From the NCBI RefSeq assembly GCF_030697375.1, contig NZ_JAUYQD010000022.1, positions 177,333-241,332 on the forward strand: a DNA stretch of 64,000 bases, in the 5' to 3' direction. The notes beneath the pieces are model-generated. The model did no database searches. It worked only from the letters and a program-made list of their open reading frames with translations, and had not been told where the DNA came from. The translations under genes were made by a program, and so were the position numbers. Source of the DNA: Rhodoferax sp. (lineage in GTDB: Bacteria; Pseudomonadota; Gammaproteobacteria; Burkholderiales; Burkholderiaceae_C). Positions 34,102-44,071 of this stretch are shown here, piece by piece (the first letter of the stretch is position 1; each line of letters starts with the position of its first letter).

Positions 34102-35519
34102 AAACTGTCTCTTTACGCCTGACCGCCGCCGTGGGCGCGTCCTGCCTGCTGTCGGCATGTTCCATCCTCATGCCCGCCACCCAGGTGAGTGCGGACATCG
34201 CACCCGCTTGGGTAGCCCCTTTGCCCCACCAGGGGGCGGTGGGCCATTTGTCCCAATGGTGGCAGCAGCAGGGCGACCCGCTGCTGGTGGAGCTGATTGA
34301 AGCGGCGCAGGGCGTCAACCCCTCGGTGGCGCAAGCGCTCGCGCGCATTGAGTCGGCCCGCGCCTCGCGTGTGGCTGCCGGGGCTGCGCTGCTGCCGCAA
34401 GTCAGCGCCTCGGTGGGTGCCAGCCGGGGGGTGAGCCAGCCGGCGGTGCCGGTGGCGACCTCGCTCCAGGGCGGTCTGCAGGCGGCGTGGGAGCTGGACC
34501 TGGTGGGCGCCAACCGGGCGGTGAACAAAGCCGCTTTGGCCCAACTGGAAGGCACCCAGGCCCAGTGGCACGACGCGCGGGTGTCGGTGGCCGCCGAGGT
34601 GGCCAATGTGTATTACAGCCTGTCCACCTGCAAGCAGCTGCTGGACGTAGCCCGCAAAGACGCCGCTTCGCGCCAGGAAACCGCGCGTTTGTCCGAGGTC
34701 AGCGCCAAAGCCGGCTTCACCGCACCTGCGGTGGCGGCCATGGCACGCGCCAGCGCGGCAGAAGGCGGCAGCCGGGTCACCCAGCAGGCGGCACTGTGCG
34801 ATCTGGACACCAAGGCGCTGGTCGCGTTGACGGCGCTGCCAGAGCAAGAATTGAAGCAAAAAGTGGCTCTAGCCCCCGCAGTACCTGCGCAGGCAGCTCC
34901 TATTTCAATAGCAAGCGTGCCGGCGCAAACCCTGGCCCAGCGCCCCGATGTGTTTGCCGCCGAGCGCGATGTGGTGGTCGCCAGCGCCCAGGTGGGCAGC
35001 GCCCAGGCGCAACGCTACCCGCGCCTGACGCTGAATGGCTCCATTGGCGCACTGCGCTACAGCAGTGCCGGGACGGATACCGACCTCAGCACCTGGTCCT
35101 TTGGCCCGCTGGCCCTGAGCCTGCCGCTGTTTGACGGCGGCCAGCGCAAGGCCAACGTCGTGTCCGCGCAAGCCCGCTACACCGAGTCCGTGGCGCTGTA
35201 CCGCGCCAAGGTCCGCCAGGCCGTGCGTGAGGTGGAAGAGGCCTTGGTCCACCTGCAAAGCACCGATGCACGCCGCCTGGATTCCGAAGTCTCCACCCAG
35301 GGCTATGCCGAGAGTCTGGCTGCCACCCAGGCCCGCTACGGCCAAGGGTTGGCCAGTCTGGTGGAGTTGGAAGACGCCCGCCGCCTGGCGCTGGCTTCGC
35401 AGTCGGCGCAGTTGGGGCTGGCCCTGGAGCGCAAGCGCGCCTGGGTGGCCTTGTACCGCGCTTTGGGCGGCGGCTTCGAACCCGCCACGGTGCAGGGCAC
35501 CGCTGCCGCAAACTCCTGA
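34098..35519 (+). CDS. RND efflux outer-membrane factor, NodT type lipoprotein
   Basis: The 473-residue TolC-like channel subunit has a lipobox LLSAC at about 15-19 of the export signal. The repeated helical-barrel motifs are present: WWQQQGDPLLVELIEAAQGV near the start, SWELDL-type AAWELDLVGANRAVNKAALA, and the second repeat TWSFGPLALSLPLFDGGQRK. A dispersed repeat copy is translated at about 257-272 between the two repeats. It is overlapped by the TetR gene upstream and followed by the adaptor and pump genes. Confidence 0.9.
   Translation: MKTVSLRLTAAVGASCLLSACSILMPATQVSADIAPAWVAPLPHQGAVGHLSQWWQQQGDPLLVELIEAAQGVNPSVAQALARIESARASRVAAGAALLPQVSASVGASRGVSQPAVPVATSLQGGLQAAWELDLVGANRAVNKAALAQLEGTQAQWHDARVSVAAEVANVYYSLSTCKQLLDVARKDAASRQETARLSEVSAKAGFTAPAVAAMARASAAEGGSRVTQQAALCDLDTKALVALTALPEQELKQKVALAPAVPAQAAPISIASVPAQTLAQRPDVFAAERDVVVASAQVGSAQAQRYPRLTLNGSIGALRYSSAGTDTDLSTWSFGPLALSLPLFDGGQRKANVVSAQARYTESVALYRAKVRQAVREVEEALVHLQSTDARRLDSEVSTQGYAESLAATQARYGQGLASLVELEDARRLALASQSAQLGLALERKRAWVALYRALGGGFEPATVQGTAAANS
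34865..34913 (-). repeat. Dispersed palindromic repeat, copy E (in the outer-membrane factor gene)
   Basis: On the minus strand the copy has the head GCTATTGAAATAGGAGC, the middle CTGCGCAGGTACTG and the tail CGGGGGCTAGAGCC. It is translated from the plus strand as about LAPAVPAQAAPISIAS, a proline/alanine linker inside the channel protein. Confidence 0.85.
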
Positions 35520-35567
35520 TATTCACCCGATCCCCACTCCAACACGATTTCTTTAGGGCCCTCCACC

Positions 35568-36767
35568 ATGAACCGTCTCACCTTCAAACCCCTGACCCTG
35601 GGCCTGATCGCCGCCAGCCTGCTGACCCTGGCCGGCCTGGGCCTGTTTGCCACGCGCAGCAACGCCGCCGACAGTGCCAAAGCGCCCGTCGGTGAAGCCA
35701 GCGCCGCCACCGCCACCGCGTCCAAACCCGCGCTCACCGTCACCGTCACCCAGGCGCGCTCCGGCACGCTGCCCATCAAATTGGCCGCCAACGGCAATGT
35801 GGCGGCCTGGCAAGAGGCCGTCATCGGCGCGGAGTCCAATGGCCTGCGGGTGCAGGACCTGCTGGTCAGCATCGGTGAATCGGTCAAACGCGGCCAGGTG
35901 CTGGCCACCTTTGCGGCCGAGAGCGTGCAGGCCGACGTCGCCCTGGCGCGTGCCTCCTTGCAGGAAGCCACGGCCAATGCCGCTGAAGCCACCGCCAATG
36001 GCGAGCGCACCCGCGCGGTGCAAAACACCGGCGCCCTCAGTGCGCAGCAGATCAGCCAGTACCTCACGGCGGAGCAGACCGCCAAGGCGCGCGTCGAGTC
36101 GGCCAAGGCGGCGTTGGACGCCCAACTGCTGCGGCTCAAACACACCCAGGTGCTGGCGCCCGATGCCGGCATCATCACCGCGCGTATGGCCACGGTGGGG
36201 TCGGTGGTGGGCGCAGGCACCGAGATGTTCCGCCTGATCCGCCAGGGCCGGCTGGAGTGGCGTGGGGAGGTGACGTCCGCCGAGCTGGGGCGCATTACCG
36301 CAGGCACCAGCGTGCTGGTGACCGCGCCCAGCGGCGCCCAAGCCAAAGGCAAGGTGCGCATGGTCTCGCCCACCGTGGATGCCCAAAGCCGCAACGGCAC
36401 GGTGTTTGTGGACCTGCCTGCCAGCAGCATGGGGACCAGTTTCAAGTCCGGCATGTTTGCGCGCGGCGAGTTTGAGCTGGGCAGCTCGGGTGCCATGACC
36501 GTGGTGCAGACCGCCGTGGTGGTGCGCGATGGCTTCAGCTATGTGTACACCGTGGGCCCAGACCAGCGGGTGAAGCAGCGCAAGGTGCAGACCGGCCGTC
36601 TGGTGGGCAACCAGGTGGAAATTGTCGAAGGCGTCAAGGCGGAAGACCGTCTGGTGGCCAGCGGCGCCGGTTTCCTGAGTGAGGGCGATCTGGTGAAAGT
36701 GGTGGAAGCTTCCAAGCCAAATGCTGCTGCAGCCCCCGCAAAACCAGCGCAAGTTGCTACTAAATAA
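35568..36767 (+). CDS. RND efflux periplasmic adaptor (membrane fusion protein)
   Basis: The 399-residue adaptor bridges the inner-membrane pump and the outer-membrane channel. It has an N-terminal signal/anchor (MNRLTFKPLTLGLIAASLLT), a split lipoyl domain (AANGNVAAWQEAVIGAESNG and THTQVLAPDAGIITARMATV-like halves), an alpha hairpin at about 110-185 and a beta-barrel domain. The last 15 residues (NAAAAPAKPAQVATK) and the stop codon come from a dispersed repeat copy. The pump gene begins 12 bases later. Confidence 0.92.
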   Translation: MNRLTFKPLTLGLIAASLLTLAGLGLFATRSNAADSAKAPVGEASAATATASKPALTVTVTQARSGTLPIKLAANGNVAAWQEAVIGAESNGLRVQDLLVSIGESVKRGQVLATFAAESVQADVALARASLQEATANAAEATANGERTRAVQNTGALSAQQISQYLTAEQTAKARVESAKAALDAQLLRLKHTQVLAPDAGIITARMATVGSVVGAGTEMFRLIRQGRLEWRGEVTSAELGRITAGTSVLVTAPSGAQAKGKVRMVSPTVDAQSRNGTVFVDLPASSMGTSFKSGMFARGEFELGSSGAMTVVQTAVVVRDGFSYVYTVGPDQRVKQRKVQTGRLVGNQVEIVEGVKAEDRLVASGAGFLSEGDLVKVVEASKPNAAAAPAKPAQVATK

Positions 36768-36773
36768 GGAGCA
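36725..36773 (-). repeat. Dispersed palindromic repeat, copy G (adaptor/pump junction)
   Basis: On the minus strand the copy has the head GCTCCTTATTTAGTAGC, the middle TTGCGCTGGTTTTG and the tail CGGGGGCTGCAGC. On the plus strand its end contains the adaptor stop TAA and AAGGAG at 36766-36771, which lies eight bases before the pump ATG and is its ribosome binding site. Confidence 0.8.
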
Positions 36774-36779
36774 GATGTT

Positions 36780-39700
36780 ATGAATGTATCTGCGTGGTCC
36801 ATTAAAAACCCGATACCGGCGGTCATGCTGTTTGTGCTGCTGACCCTGGCCGGGCTGATGTCCTTCAACGCCATGAAGGTCCAGCAGTTCCCCGACCTGG
36901 AGCTGCCCACCGTGACCGTGTCGGCCTCGCTGCCCGGCGCGGCCCCGGCCCAACTGGAAACCGAAGTCGCCCGCAAGCTGGAAAACGCCATTGCACCGCT
37001 GCAAGGCCTGAAAAACATCTACACCCGGGTGTACGACGGCAATGTGTCGGTCACCGCCGAGTTCCGCCTGGAAAAACCCACCCAGGAGGCGGTGGACGAT
37101 GTGCGCAGCGCCGTGCAAAGCGTGCGCAGCGACCTGCCCAGCGATGTGCGCGACCCCATCGTGAGCAAGATGAACCTGTCGGGTGCGCCCATCCTGGCCT
37201 TCACCATCCGCTCCAGCAACATGGACGACGAGGGCCTGAGCTGGTTTGTGGACAACACCATCTCGCGCGCCATGCTGGGCGTGAAAGGCGTGGGCTCGGT
37301 GGTCCGCGTGGGCGGTGTCACCCGCGAGGTGCAAGTCGCGCTGGATCCGCTCAAGCTGCAAAGCCTGGGCGCCACTGCGGCCGATGTGTCGCGCCAGCTC
37401 AAACAAGTGCAAACCGAGAGCGCGGGCGGCCGCGCCGACCTGGGCGGTTCCGAGCAACCCATGCGCACCCTGGCCACCGTGGCTACGGTGGAAGAGTTGT
37501 CGCGCCTGGAGTTGACCCTGAGCAACGGCCAGCGGGTGCGTCTGGACCAAGTGGCCAGTGTGAAAGACACCGTGGCCGAGCAACGCAGCCTGGCTTTGCT
37601 CAACGGCAAGTCGGTGGTGGGCTTTGAGATCACCCGCAGCAAAGGCGCCAGCGAGGTGGAAGTGGGCGCGGCGGTGCAAAAAGCCCTGGTGGACCTGAAA
37701 GCCCAGCACCCCGACCTGGAGCTGACGCAGGCCTTTGACTTCGTGACGCCGGTGCAGGAGGAGTTTGATGCCTCCATGACCATGCTCTACGAAGGCGCGA
37801 TTTTGGCGGTGATCGTGGTGTGGTTCTTCCTGCGCAGCTGGCGCGCCACCCTGGTGTCTGCGGTGGCGCTGCCGCTGTCGGTCATTCCTGCCTTCATCGG
37901 CATGCACTACATGGGCTTCACCACCAACATCGTGACGCTCTTGGCGCTCTCGCTGGTGATTGGTATTTTGGTGGACGACGCCATTGTGGAGGTGGAAAAC
38001 ATCGAACGCCACCTGCGCATGGGCAAGACGCCCTACCAGGCCGCCATGGAAGCCGCCGACGAAATCGGCCTGGCCGTGATTGCCACCACCTTCGCCCTGA
38101 TTGCCGTGTTTTTGCCCACCGCCTTCATGAGCGGTGTGGTGGGCAAGTTCTTCAAGCAGTTTGGCTGGACGGCGGTGTTTGCGGTGTTCGCCTCGCTGGT
38201 GGTGGCCCGGGTACTGACCCCCATGATGGCGGCCTACATCATGAAGCCCTCCACCCATGTGCATGAAGAGCCGGTGTGGATGCCGCTGTACCTGCGCATG
38301 ACGCGTTGGACCCTGAGCCACCGCTGGATCACCATGTTTGCCGCCATTGGTTTCTTTGTGGGCTCGCTGTTTCTGGTGCCTTTGATTCCCACCGGATTCA
38401 TTCCGCCGGACGACAACTCGCAAACCCAGGTCTATGTGGAGTTGCCACCCGGCAGCACCCTGACCCAGACCCATGAAGCGGCCGAGCAGGCGCGCACGCT
38501 GATCAGCCAGGTGCCGCATGTGCAAAGCGTCTACACCACGATTGGTGGTGGTGCCGTGGGCACCGACCCGTTCCAGGGCGGCTCCACAAGCGAGGTGCGC
38601 AAAGCCACCCTGACCGTGTTGCTCGCCGAGCGCGGCGCCCGGCCACGCAAGCAGGCCATTGAGAGTGATATGCGCACCGCGCTGGCGGTCTTGCCCGGTG
38701 CCCGCTTCAAGGTGGGCCTGGGGGGCTCGGGCGAGAAATACCAGTTGGCACTCAAGGGTGAAGACCCCGTGGCCCTGGCGCAAGCCGCTGCGGCGGTGGA
38801 GCGCGATTTGCGCACGATTCCCGGCCTGGGCAATATCGCCTCCAGCGCCAGCCTGACCCGCGCAGAAATCGCCATTCGCCCCGACTTTGCCCGTGCCGCC
38901 GACTTGGGTGTGACCAGCAGCGCCATTGCCGAAACCCTGCGCATTGCCACGGTGGGCGACTACGACTCGGCCCTGGCAAAGCTCAACCTGAGCCAGCGCC
39001 AGGTGTCCATCGTGGTCAAGCTCGACACCGATGCGCGCCAGGACCTGGACCTGCTGGGCCGCCTGATGGTGCCCGGTGTCAAAGGCCCGGTCATGCTCAG
39101 CCAGGTGGCCACGCTGGAAATGTCTGGTGGCCCGGCGGTGGTCAGCCGCCTGAACCGGGTGCGCAACGTCAACTTTGAGGTGGAGCTCTCCGGCGTGCCC
39201 CTGGGCGAGGTGACCGAGGCCGTGGCCAAGTTCCCCAGCATCCTGAACCTGCCGGCCGGTGTGCAGCAGCTGGAGGTGGGGGACGCGGAAGTGCAGGGCG
39301 AAATGGTGGCCGGCTTTGGTGTGGCCATGCTCACCGGGGTGCTGTGTATCTACATCGTGCTGGTGCTGCTGTTCAAGGACTTCATGCACCCCATCACGAT
39401 TTTCCCAGCGGTGATTTTGTCGTTTGGCGGGGCGTTCATGGGCCTGCTGGTCACCGGCAAGATGCTCTCCATGCCGTCTTTCATCGGCCTGGTGATGCTG
39501 ATTGGGGTGTCCACCAAGAACTCGATTTTGCTGGTGGAGTACGCCATCATGGCGCAGCGCGAACATGGCCTCTCCCGCTTTGACGCGCTGATGGACGCCT
39601 GCCACAAGCGGGCACGCCCCATCATCATGACCACCATCGCCATGGTGGCCGGCATGCTGCCCTTGGTGATTGGCATAGGCGATGCGGACAACAGCTTTCG

Positions 39701-39878
39701 CGCACCGATGGCGGCGGCCGTGATCGGCGGGCTGATCACCTCCACCATATTGAGCCTGCTGGTGACGCCCAGCTTCTTCACCATCGTGGACGACATCGAG
39801 CACTTTGTCGGGTACATCAAGCGCTGGGTGCGGCGGGAGAAGACGGCAGCGTATGCCGTATCGGACCAAGGCGTATAG
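36780..39878 (+). CDS. RND-family multidrug efflux pump
   Basis: This inner-membrane proton-driven transporter has 1032 residues and the twelve-helix/two large periplasmic loop layout. Helix 1 is NPIPAVMLFVLLTLAGLMSF; the proton-relay pair is in helix 4, LALSLVIGILVDDAIVEVEN; the second half carries GKMLSMPSFIGLVMLIGVST. The sequence resembles the MdtB/MdtC and AcrB-like HAE1 pumps; no metal-pump signature was seen. It completes a tetR-OMF-MFP-RND operon. Substrates are unknown. Confidence 0.94.
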   Translation: MNVSAWSIKNPIPAVMLFVLLTLAGLMSFNAMKVQQFPDLELPTVTVSASLPGAAPAQLETEVARKLENAIAPLQGLKNIYTRVYDGNVSVTAEFRLEKPTQEAVDDVRSAVQSVRSDLPSDVRDPIVSKMNLSGAPILAFTIRSSNMDDEGLSWFVDNTISRAMLGVKGVGSVVRVGGVTREVQVALDPLKLQSLGATAADVSRQLKQVQTESAGGRADLGGSEQPMRTLATVATVEELSRLELTLSNGQRVRLDQVASVKDTVAEQRSLALLNGKSVVGFEITRSKGASEVEVGAAVQKALVDLKAQHPDLELTQAFDFVTPVQEEFDASMTMLYEGAILAVIVVWFFLRSWRATLVSAVALPLSVIPAFIGMHYMGFTTNIVTLLALSLVIGILVDDAIVEVENIERHLRMGKTPYQAAMEAADEIGLAVIATTFALIAVFLPTAFMSGVVGKFFKQFGWTAVFAVFASLVVARVLTPMMAAYIMKPSTHVHEEPVWMPLYLRMTRWTLSHRWITMFAAIGFFVGSLFLVPLIPTGFIPPDDNSQTQVYVELPPGSTLTQTHEAAEQARTLISQVPHVQSVYTTIGGGAVGTDPFQGGSTSEVRKATLTVLLAERGARPRKQAIESDMRTALAVLPGARFKVGLGGSGEKYQLALKGEDPVALAQAAAAVERDLRTIPGLGNIASSASLTRAEIAIRPDFARAADLGVTSSAIAETLRIATVGDYDSALAKLNLSQRQVSIVVKLDTDARQDLDLLGRLMVPGVKGPVMLSQVATLEMSGGPAVVSRLNRVRNVNFEVELSGVPLGEVTEAVAKFPSILNLPAGVQQLEVGDAEVQGEMVAGFGVAMLTGVLCIYIVLVLLFKDFMHPITIFPAVILSFGGAFMGLLVTGKMLSMPSFIGLVMLIGVSTKNSILLVEYAIMAQREHGLSRFDALMDACHKRARPIIMTTIAMVAGMLPLVIGIGDADNSFRAPMAAAVIGGLITSTILSLLVTPSFFTIVDDIEHFVGYIKRWVRREKTAAYAVSDQGV

Positions 39879-39927
39879 CTCACCCGGCCTGCTGCGGTGG
39901 TGTCAAACGCCACGCATCACCGCATCC

Positions 39928-40122
39928 ATGGCTGAAGTCACTGGCATCGACCATGTCTACATCGGCGTCACCAGTCTGATGGTGTCAGAGCCGTTTTATG
40001 ACCGCGTGTTGAGGGAAGCGCTGGGCTTGCGCAAGAACAGCTTTACCCTGGCGGGGGACCCGAACATCCAGTACTTCAATCGGCACTTTGGTCCGTGGCC
40101 CGGGCAAAATTCGAATTTTTAG
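39928..40122 (+). pseudogene. Truncated VOC-family gene (5' fragment)
   Basis: The first 54 codons closely match, at base and residue level, the intact VOC gene at 46409 (MAEVTGIDH, SEPFYDRV, FTLAGDP, IQYFNRHFG). After HFG the sequence diverges and a stop follows within ten codons, so only about a third of the domain remains. The stop overlaps the 3' end of the convergent chemoreceptor gene. It is therefore a remnant rather than a working gene. Confidence 0.85.
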
Positions 40123-41762
40123 CGCAATCTTTTAGCAGGGCTGCTTGCCGGGAGACGGTAAGTGCCTGCTGCGGCAGGAGAGTCGTCCAGGCGATTCAGC
40201 TTGAAGGTGCTGACGGCAGCCGAAAGCTGCATCGCCTGGTTCTTCAAACTTTCTGCCGCCGCAGCGCCTTCTTCCACCAGTGCCGCATTTTGCTGCGTCA
40301 TGCTGTCGAGCGATGCGATGGCGGAATTGATCTGGCCGATGCCCTGGCTTTGCTCGGTCGCCGCCGCAGTGATCCCGCCAATGGTGTCTGTGACCCGTTG
40401 CACGGAGTTCACGATTTCCGCCATTGTGCGACCCGCATCGGCCACCAATCGGTTACCACGCTCCACGCGCTCAACACTGGCGCCAATGAGGCTCTTGATT
40501 TCTTTGGCAGCTTGTGCCGAACGGCCGGCCAGGGTGCGCACTTCAGATGCCACCACCGCGAAGCCCCGGCCCTGCTCGCCAGCCCTTGCCGCTTCCACCG
40601 CAGCATTCAGGGCCAGGATATTGGTCTGAAAGGCAATGCCATCGATCACGGTGATGATGTCGGCAATCTTGTTGGAGCTGACATTGATTTCATTCATGGT
40701 ACTCACGACCTCGGACACCACGGAGCCTCCGCGTGCCGCCACGGTAGCCGCCGATGAGGCCAGCTGGTTGGCCTGCTTGGCGGACTCCGCGCTTTGTATC
40801 ACGATGCCGGTGAGGCGCTCCATCGAATGGGCGGTCTCTTGCAAACTGGACGCGGCCTGCTCGGTGCGGTGGCTGAAGTCCAAATTGCCGGAAGCCACTT
40901 CGCCACTGGCCGACTGGATGGAGTCAGCCGCGCTGCGTATGCCGCCGACCAGGTTTTTCAACTTGTCCTGCATGGAGGCAATGGCCTGCAGAAGGCGGCC
41001 GGTTTCGTCGAAAATCCGAACTTCGACCTGCGATGACAAATCCCCCATGGCAATGCGTTCCGCCACCACGACCGCGCGTCCAATGGGAGCCGTGACGCTG
41101 ATGGTGATGCGCCAAGCGATCAGGCCACCGGTAAGCAGGGCAATCAGCACCAGGCCGCTCTCTACGGTCAGTGCCTCTTTTTGCAAGGCAACCGCCTCGC
41201 CACTGGCCGTATCCGTTTGCTGGCGTTGCAGTTCGATCAGTTCCCTGACTTTGGCCCGCAAGACAATTTCCGGGGGGAGAACCCGTTTCATCAGCGACAA
41301 CACCGCCGCCACATTGTCGGCGTCCATGGCCTGCTTGAGTGCATCGGCAGTTTCAGGCAGTACCTGTTTGGCCGCCAAGGAAATATCGGCCATCAATTGA
41401 CGCTCTTGCTCTGAGCCATTGGCACCCGACAGCAAGGCGGTCAATTCATTCTCGATCTTGAGGAACTCCACCTCCGCTTCCTTGGCGGACTTCATTTCCA
41501 CGTCCAGCTGCTTGCGATCCATGTCAGTGAATAAAACCACGGACCGGCTGCGAATGGCCAGATCACTGATGCTGTCCATCAGCTTGTTGGCCAGCTCGGT
41601 CTTTTGATTATTCACCTCCACAATGTGCTGAACATGCCGCCCCAAAAGTCGTATGGCGTAGGTGCTGGTCAGCGCGACCGCGAGAAGCAATACCAGAACA
41701 CTGATAAAGCCTAGCGATAACCTGCTGGCCAACGACATCGATTTAAAAAGGGAGCTGAACAT
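40119..41762 (-). CDS. Methyl-accepting chemotaxis protein
   Basis: The 547-residue chemoreceptor has a first membrane helix ([20 protein letters not shown]), a four-helix-bundle-type periplasmic sensor at about 40-195, a second helix ([16 protein letters not shown]), a HAMP domain, and the signalling hairpin with [20 protein letters not shown] then [17 protein letters not shown]. The tail has no clear NWETF pentapeptide, so adaptation enzymes would bind it weakly or not at all. It is upstream-to-downstream in line with the glutamate-type ABC transporter genes on the same strand, but what it senses is unknown. Confidence 0.94.
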   Translation of the reverse strand: MFSSLFKSMSLASRLSLGFISVLVLLLAVALTSTYAIRLLGRHVQHIVEVNNQKTELANKLMDSISDLAIRSRSVVLFTDMDRKQLDVEMKSAKEAEVEFLKIENELTALLSGANGSEQERQLMADISLAAKQVLPETADALKQAMDADNVAAVLSLMKRVLPPEIVLRAKVRELIELQRQQTDTASGEAVALQKEALTVESGLVLIALLTGGLIAWRITISVTAPIGRAVVVAERIAMGDLSSQVEVRIFDETGRLLQAIASMQDKLKNLVGGIRSAADSIQSASGEVASGNLDFSHRTEQAASSLQETAHSMERLTGIVIQSAESAKQANQLASSAATVAARGGSVVSEVVSTMNEINVSSNKIADIITVIDGIAFQTNILALNAAVEAARAGEQGRGFAVVASEVRTLAGRSAQAAKEIKSLIGASVERVERGNRLVADAGRTMAEIVNSVQRVTDTIGGITAAATEQSQGIGQINSAIASLDSMTQQNAALVEEGAAAAESLKNQAMQLSAAVSTFKLNRLDDSPAAAGTYRLPASSPAKRLR

Positions 41763-41801
41763 GGAGAGCCTCTGTTTAGATGTGCCGTGAATGAATACGG
41801 G

Positions 41802-42539
41802 TCAATGTTGCAGGATCTTGTTAAGGAAGTCCTTGGTCCGTGGCTGGCGGTTCTCCGGCTTCCCAAAAAACTCGTCTTTGGAGCAGTCTTCCAGGATGTG
41901 GCCGCCGACATCGATAAAAATAACACGGCTGGCAACCTTGCGCGCGAAGCCCATTTCGTGGGTGACCACCATCATGGTCATGCCTTCTTTGGCAAGGTTC
42001 ACCATCACGTCCAGGACTTCCCCCACCATTTCGGGGTCGAGCGCCGAGGTGGGCTCGTCAAACAACATCACGACCGGGTCCATCGACAGGGCGCGGGCAA
42101 TCGCCACACGCTGCTGCTGACCGCCGGAGAGTTGCCCGGGAAATTTGTCCTTGTGGGCCATCAGGCCCACGCGGTCCAGCATTTTCAGGCCACGGGTCTT
42201 GGCTTCGTCCGGGCTGCGGCCCAATACCTTGATTTGCGCAATCGTCAGATTCTCAGTGACCGACAAATGCGGGAACAGCTCAAAATGCTGGAACACCATG
42301 CCCACACGGGAGCGCAGCTTGGGCAGGTCGGTGCCGGCGTCGTACAGCGACACGCCGTCCACACGGATGGTGCCCTTTTGGATGGGCTCAAGACCGTTGA
42401 CGGTCTTGATGAGTGTGGACTTGCCGGAGCCCGAAGGACCGCACACCACCACCACGTCACCTTTGTTGATGTTCACCGTGCAATCGCTCAGCACCTGTAT
42501 CGGTCCATACCATTTGGACACATTCTTGATTTCAATCAT
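41802..42539 (-). CDS. gltL: Glutamate/aspartate ABC transporter ATP-binding protein
   Basis: The 245-residue ATPase energises amino-acid import. It has Walker [10 protein letters not shown] (about 34-42), the ABC signature [15 protein letters not shown], Walker [16 protein letters not shown] and the H-loop VVTHEMGFA. It follows gltK by 16 bases in the order gltI-gltJ-gltK-gltL on the minus strand. Confidence 0.93.
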   Translation of the reverse strand: MIEIKNVSKWYGPIQVLSDCTVNINKGDVVVVCGPSGSGKSTLIKTVNGLEPIQKGTIRVDGVSLYDAGTDLPKLRSRVGMVFQHFELFPHLSVTENLTIAQIKVLGRSPDEAKTRGLKMLDRVGLMAHKDKFPGQLSGGQQQRVAIARALSMDPVVMLFDEPTSALDPEMVGEVLDVMVNLAKEGMTMMVVTHEMGFARKVASRVIFIDVGGHILEDCSKDEFFGKPENRQPRTKDFLNKILQH

Positions 42540-42555
42540 TGCTTTTCTCCGACGC

Positions 42556-43224
42556 TTAACGAACGATGGCGATCTTGACCTGCAGGCGCTTCACGAGCCA
42601 GGACAGGGCGAAACAGATCGCGAAATAAATTACCGCAGCCATCACATAGGCCTCCTCAGGACGGCCATATAGCTTGCCCGACAGTGTGACACCCTTGAGC
42701 AGGTCATAGGCGCCAATGGCATACACCAGGGACGTGTCCTGAAACAAAATGATGGTTTGCGTAAAGAGCACCGGCAACATGTTTCGGAAGGCTTGCGGCA
42801 GCACCACCAGGCGCATGTTCTGGCTGTAGGTCATGCCCATGGCCTGGCCTGCATGCACCTGACCGCGTGGAATGGACTGGATGCCTGCGCGCATGATTTC
42901 ACTGAAGTAGGCCGCTTCAAAGGCCACAAAAGTGATGATGGCAGACAGTTCGGCACCAATGTTGCGTCCAATCAGTGTCGGAATCAGCAGGAAGAACCAC
43001 AGAATCACCATCACCAGGGGGATGGAGCGCATGCCGTTCACGTAGAAGGTGGCCGGCACCATCAGGACCTTTTTACCGGAGAGGCGCATGAGCGCCAGCA
43101 AGGTACCCAGCAAAATTCCGCCCAGGGTCGCGATGATGGTCAGCTTGACACTGAAAACCAAACCGCCCAGCACAAACTTGTCAATAACATCCAAACTGAT
43201 GAAGGAAAAGTCAAGGCCTAACAT
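42556..43224 (-). CDS. gltK: Glutamate/aspartate ABC transporter permease GltK
   Basis: The 222-residue permease subunit has five or six membrane helices and the polar-amino-acid EAA loop with [23 protein letters not shown] 43224 is chosen because it gives the family start and lies two bases after the gltJ stop. It forms the membrane channel with GltJ. Confidence 0.92.
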   Translation of the reverse strand: MLGLDFSFISLDVIDKFVLGGLVFSVKLTIIATLGGILLGTLLALMRLSGKKVLMVPATFYVNGMRSIPLVMVILWFFLLIPTLIGRNIGAELSAIITFVAFEAAYFSEIMRAGIQSIPRGQVHAGQAMGMTYSQNMRLVVLPQAFRNMLPVLFTQTIILFQDTSLVYAIGAYDLLKGVTLSGKLYGRPEEAYVMAAVIYFAICFALSWLVKRLQVKIAIVR

Positions 43225-43225
43225 G

Positions 43226-43948
43226 TCAGTGCCCCCCGCCTGTACCGCCGGCAACAATGAAGCCGGGGATGCGTACTCTTCTCTCAATCCATGAGAACAC
43301 ACGGTTGACCGCGAAGGCGGAAATTGCATACAGCACGGTCACCGCCAGATAAACCTCCACCCCGCGCGAGGTTTCCTCTTGCGCCTGCATGGCAAACATG
43401 GTGAGTTCGGCAATGGACACGGCAAAGGCCACGGACGAGTTTTTCAGAAGATTCATGGATTCACTGGTCAGCGGTGGCAGGATGATGCGAAATGCCATCG
43501 GCAAGATGACATAGCGGTAGGTCTGTGCCGTGGTGAATCCCATGGCCATGCCCGCGTAGCGTTGGCCCTTGGGCAGCGCCTGGATACCGGCCCGTACCTG
43601 CTCCGCAATGCGGGCCGATGTAAAGAAGCCCAGGGCAAACACCACCAAAACAAATCCAGGTACCAACTGGAAGGCGGGGAAGATTTTTGGCACCACAAAG
43701 TACCACAGGAAAATCTGCACCAGCAGGGGGATATTGCGGAAAAGTTCTACCCAGACATTGGCCAGCCGGACCAGCCAGGGGCTGGTTGGCAAGGTGCGCA
43801 GCGTGCCCATCAAAGCCCCAATCAGCACGGCCACTACCCATGAACAGCCCGCCACCGCCAGCGTCCAGCGCCAGGCGTCCAGCATCCATTCCAGGTAGGT
43901 TCGGCCACTGCCATCGTCATTTAAAAATACTTGCCAGTCCCATGTCAT
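43226..43948 (-). CDS. gltJ: Glutamate/aspartate ABC transporter permease GltJ
   Basis: The 240-residue permease subunit has a long N-terminal segment before the first helix, as GltJ has (MTWDWQVFLNDDGSGRTYLE). The EAA loop is RIAEQVRAGIQALPKGQRYA. It is separated from the binding-protein gene by a hairpin terminator, a common way to make more binding protein than permease. Confidence 0.92.
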   Translation of the reverse strand: MTWDWQVFLNDDGSGRTYLEWMLDAWRWTLAVAGCSWVVAVLIGALMGTLRTLPTSPWLVRLANVWVELFRNIPLLVQIFLWYFVVPKIFPAFQLVPGFVLVVFALGFFTSARIAEQVRAGIQALPKGQRYAGMAMGFTTAQTYRYVILPMAFRIILPPLTSESMNLLKNSSVAFAVSIAELTMFAMQAQEETSRGVEVYLAVTVLYAISAFAVNRVFSWIERRVRIPGFIVAGGTGGGH

Positions 43949-44016
43949 TCTGTTGTCAGCAAGGTTGCCTTGCCGTCCGTCAAATAGCTCACACGTTGCG
44001 GTTGTATCGCCAACTC

Positions 44017-44054
44017 AAAAAACCCGCCAGAGAGTCTGGCGGGGTCGGTTTTTT
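44017..44054 (-). terminator. Hairpin between gltI and gltJ
   Basis: CCCGCCAGA and TCTGGCGGG form a perfect 9-bp stem with A-tract on one side and T-tract on the other. On the minus strand it follows the gltI stop by about 18 bases. It is probably partial, letting some transcripts continue into gltJKL. Confidence 0.9.
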
Positions 44055-44071
44055 AAAGCAGTCTTGACAAC

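Noticed and set aside
35553..39869. Open frame of about 1440 codons antisense to the efflux adaptor and pump
   Set aside because: GC-rich third positions of the real genes remove stop codons on the opposite strand; its His/Gly/Gln-rich product resembles no protein.
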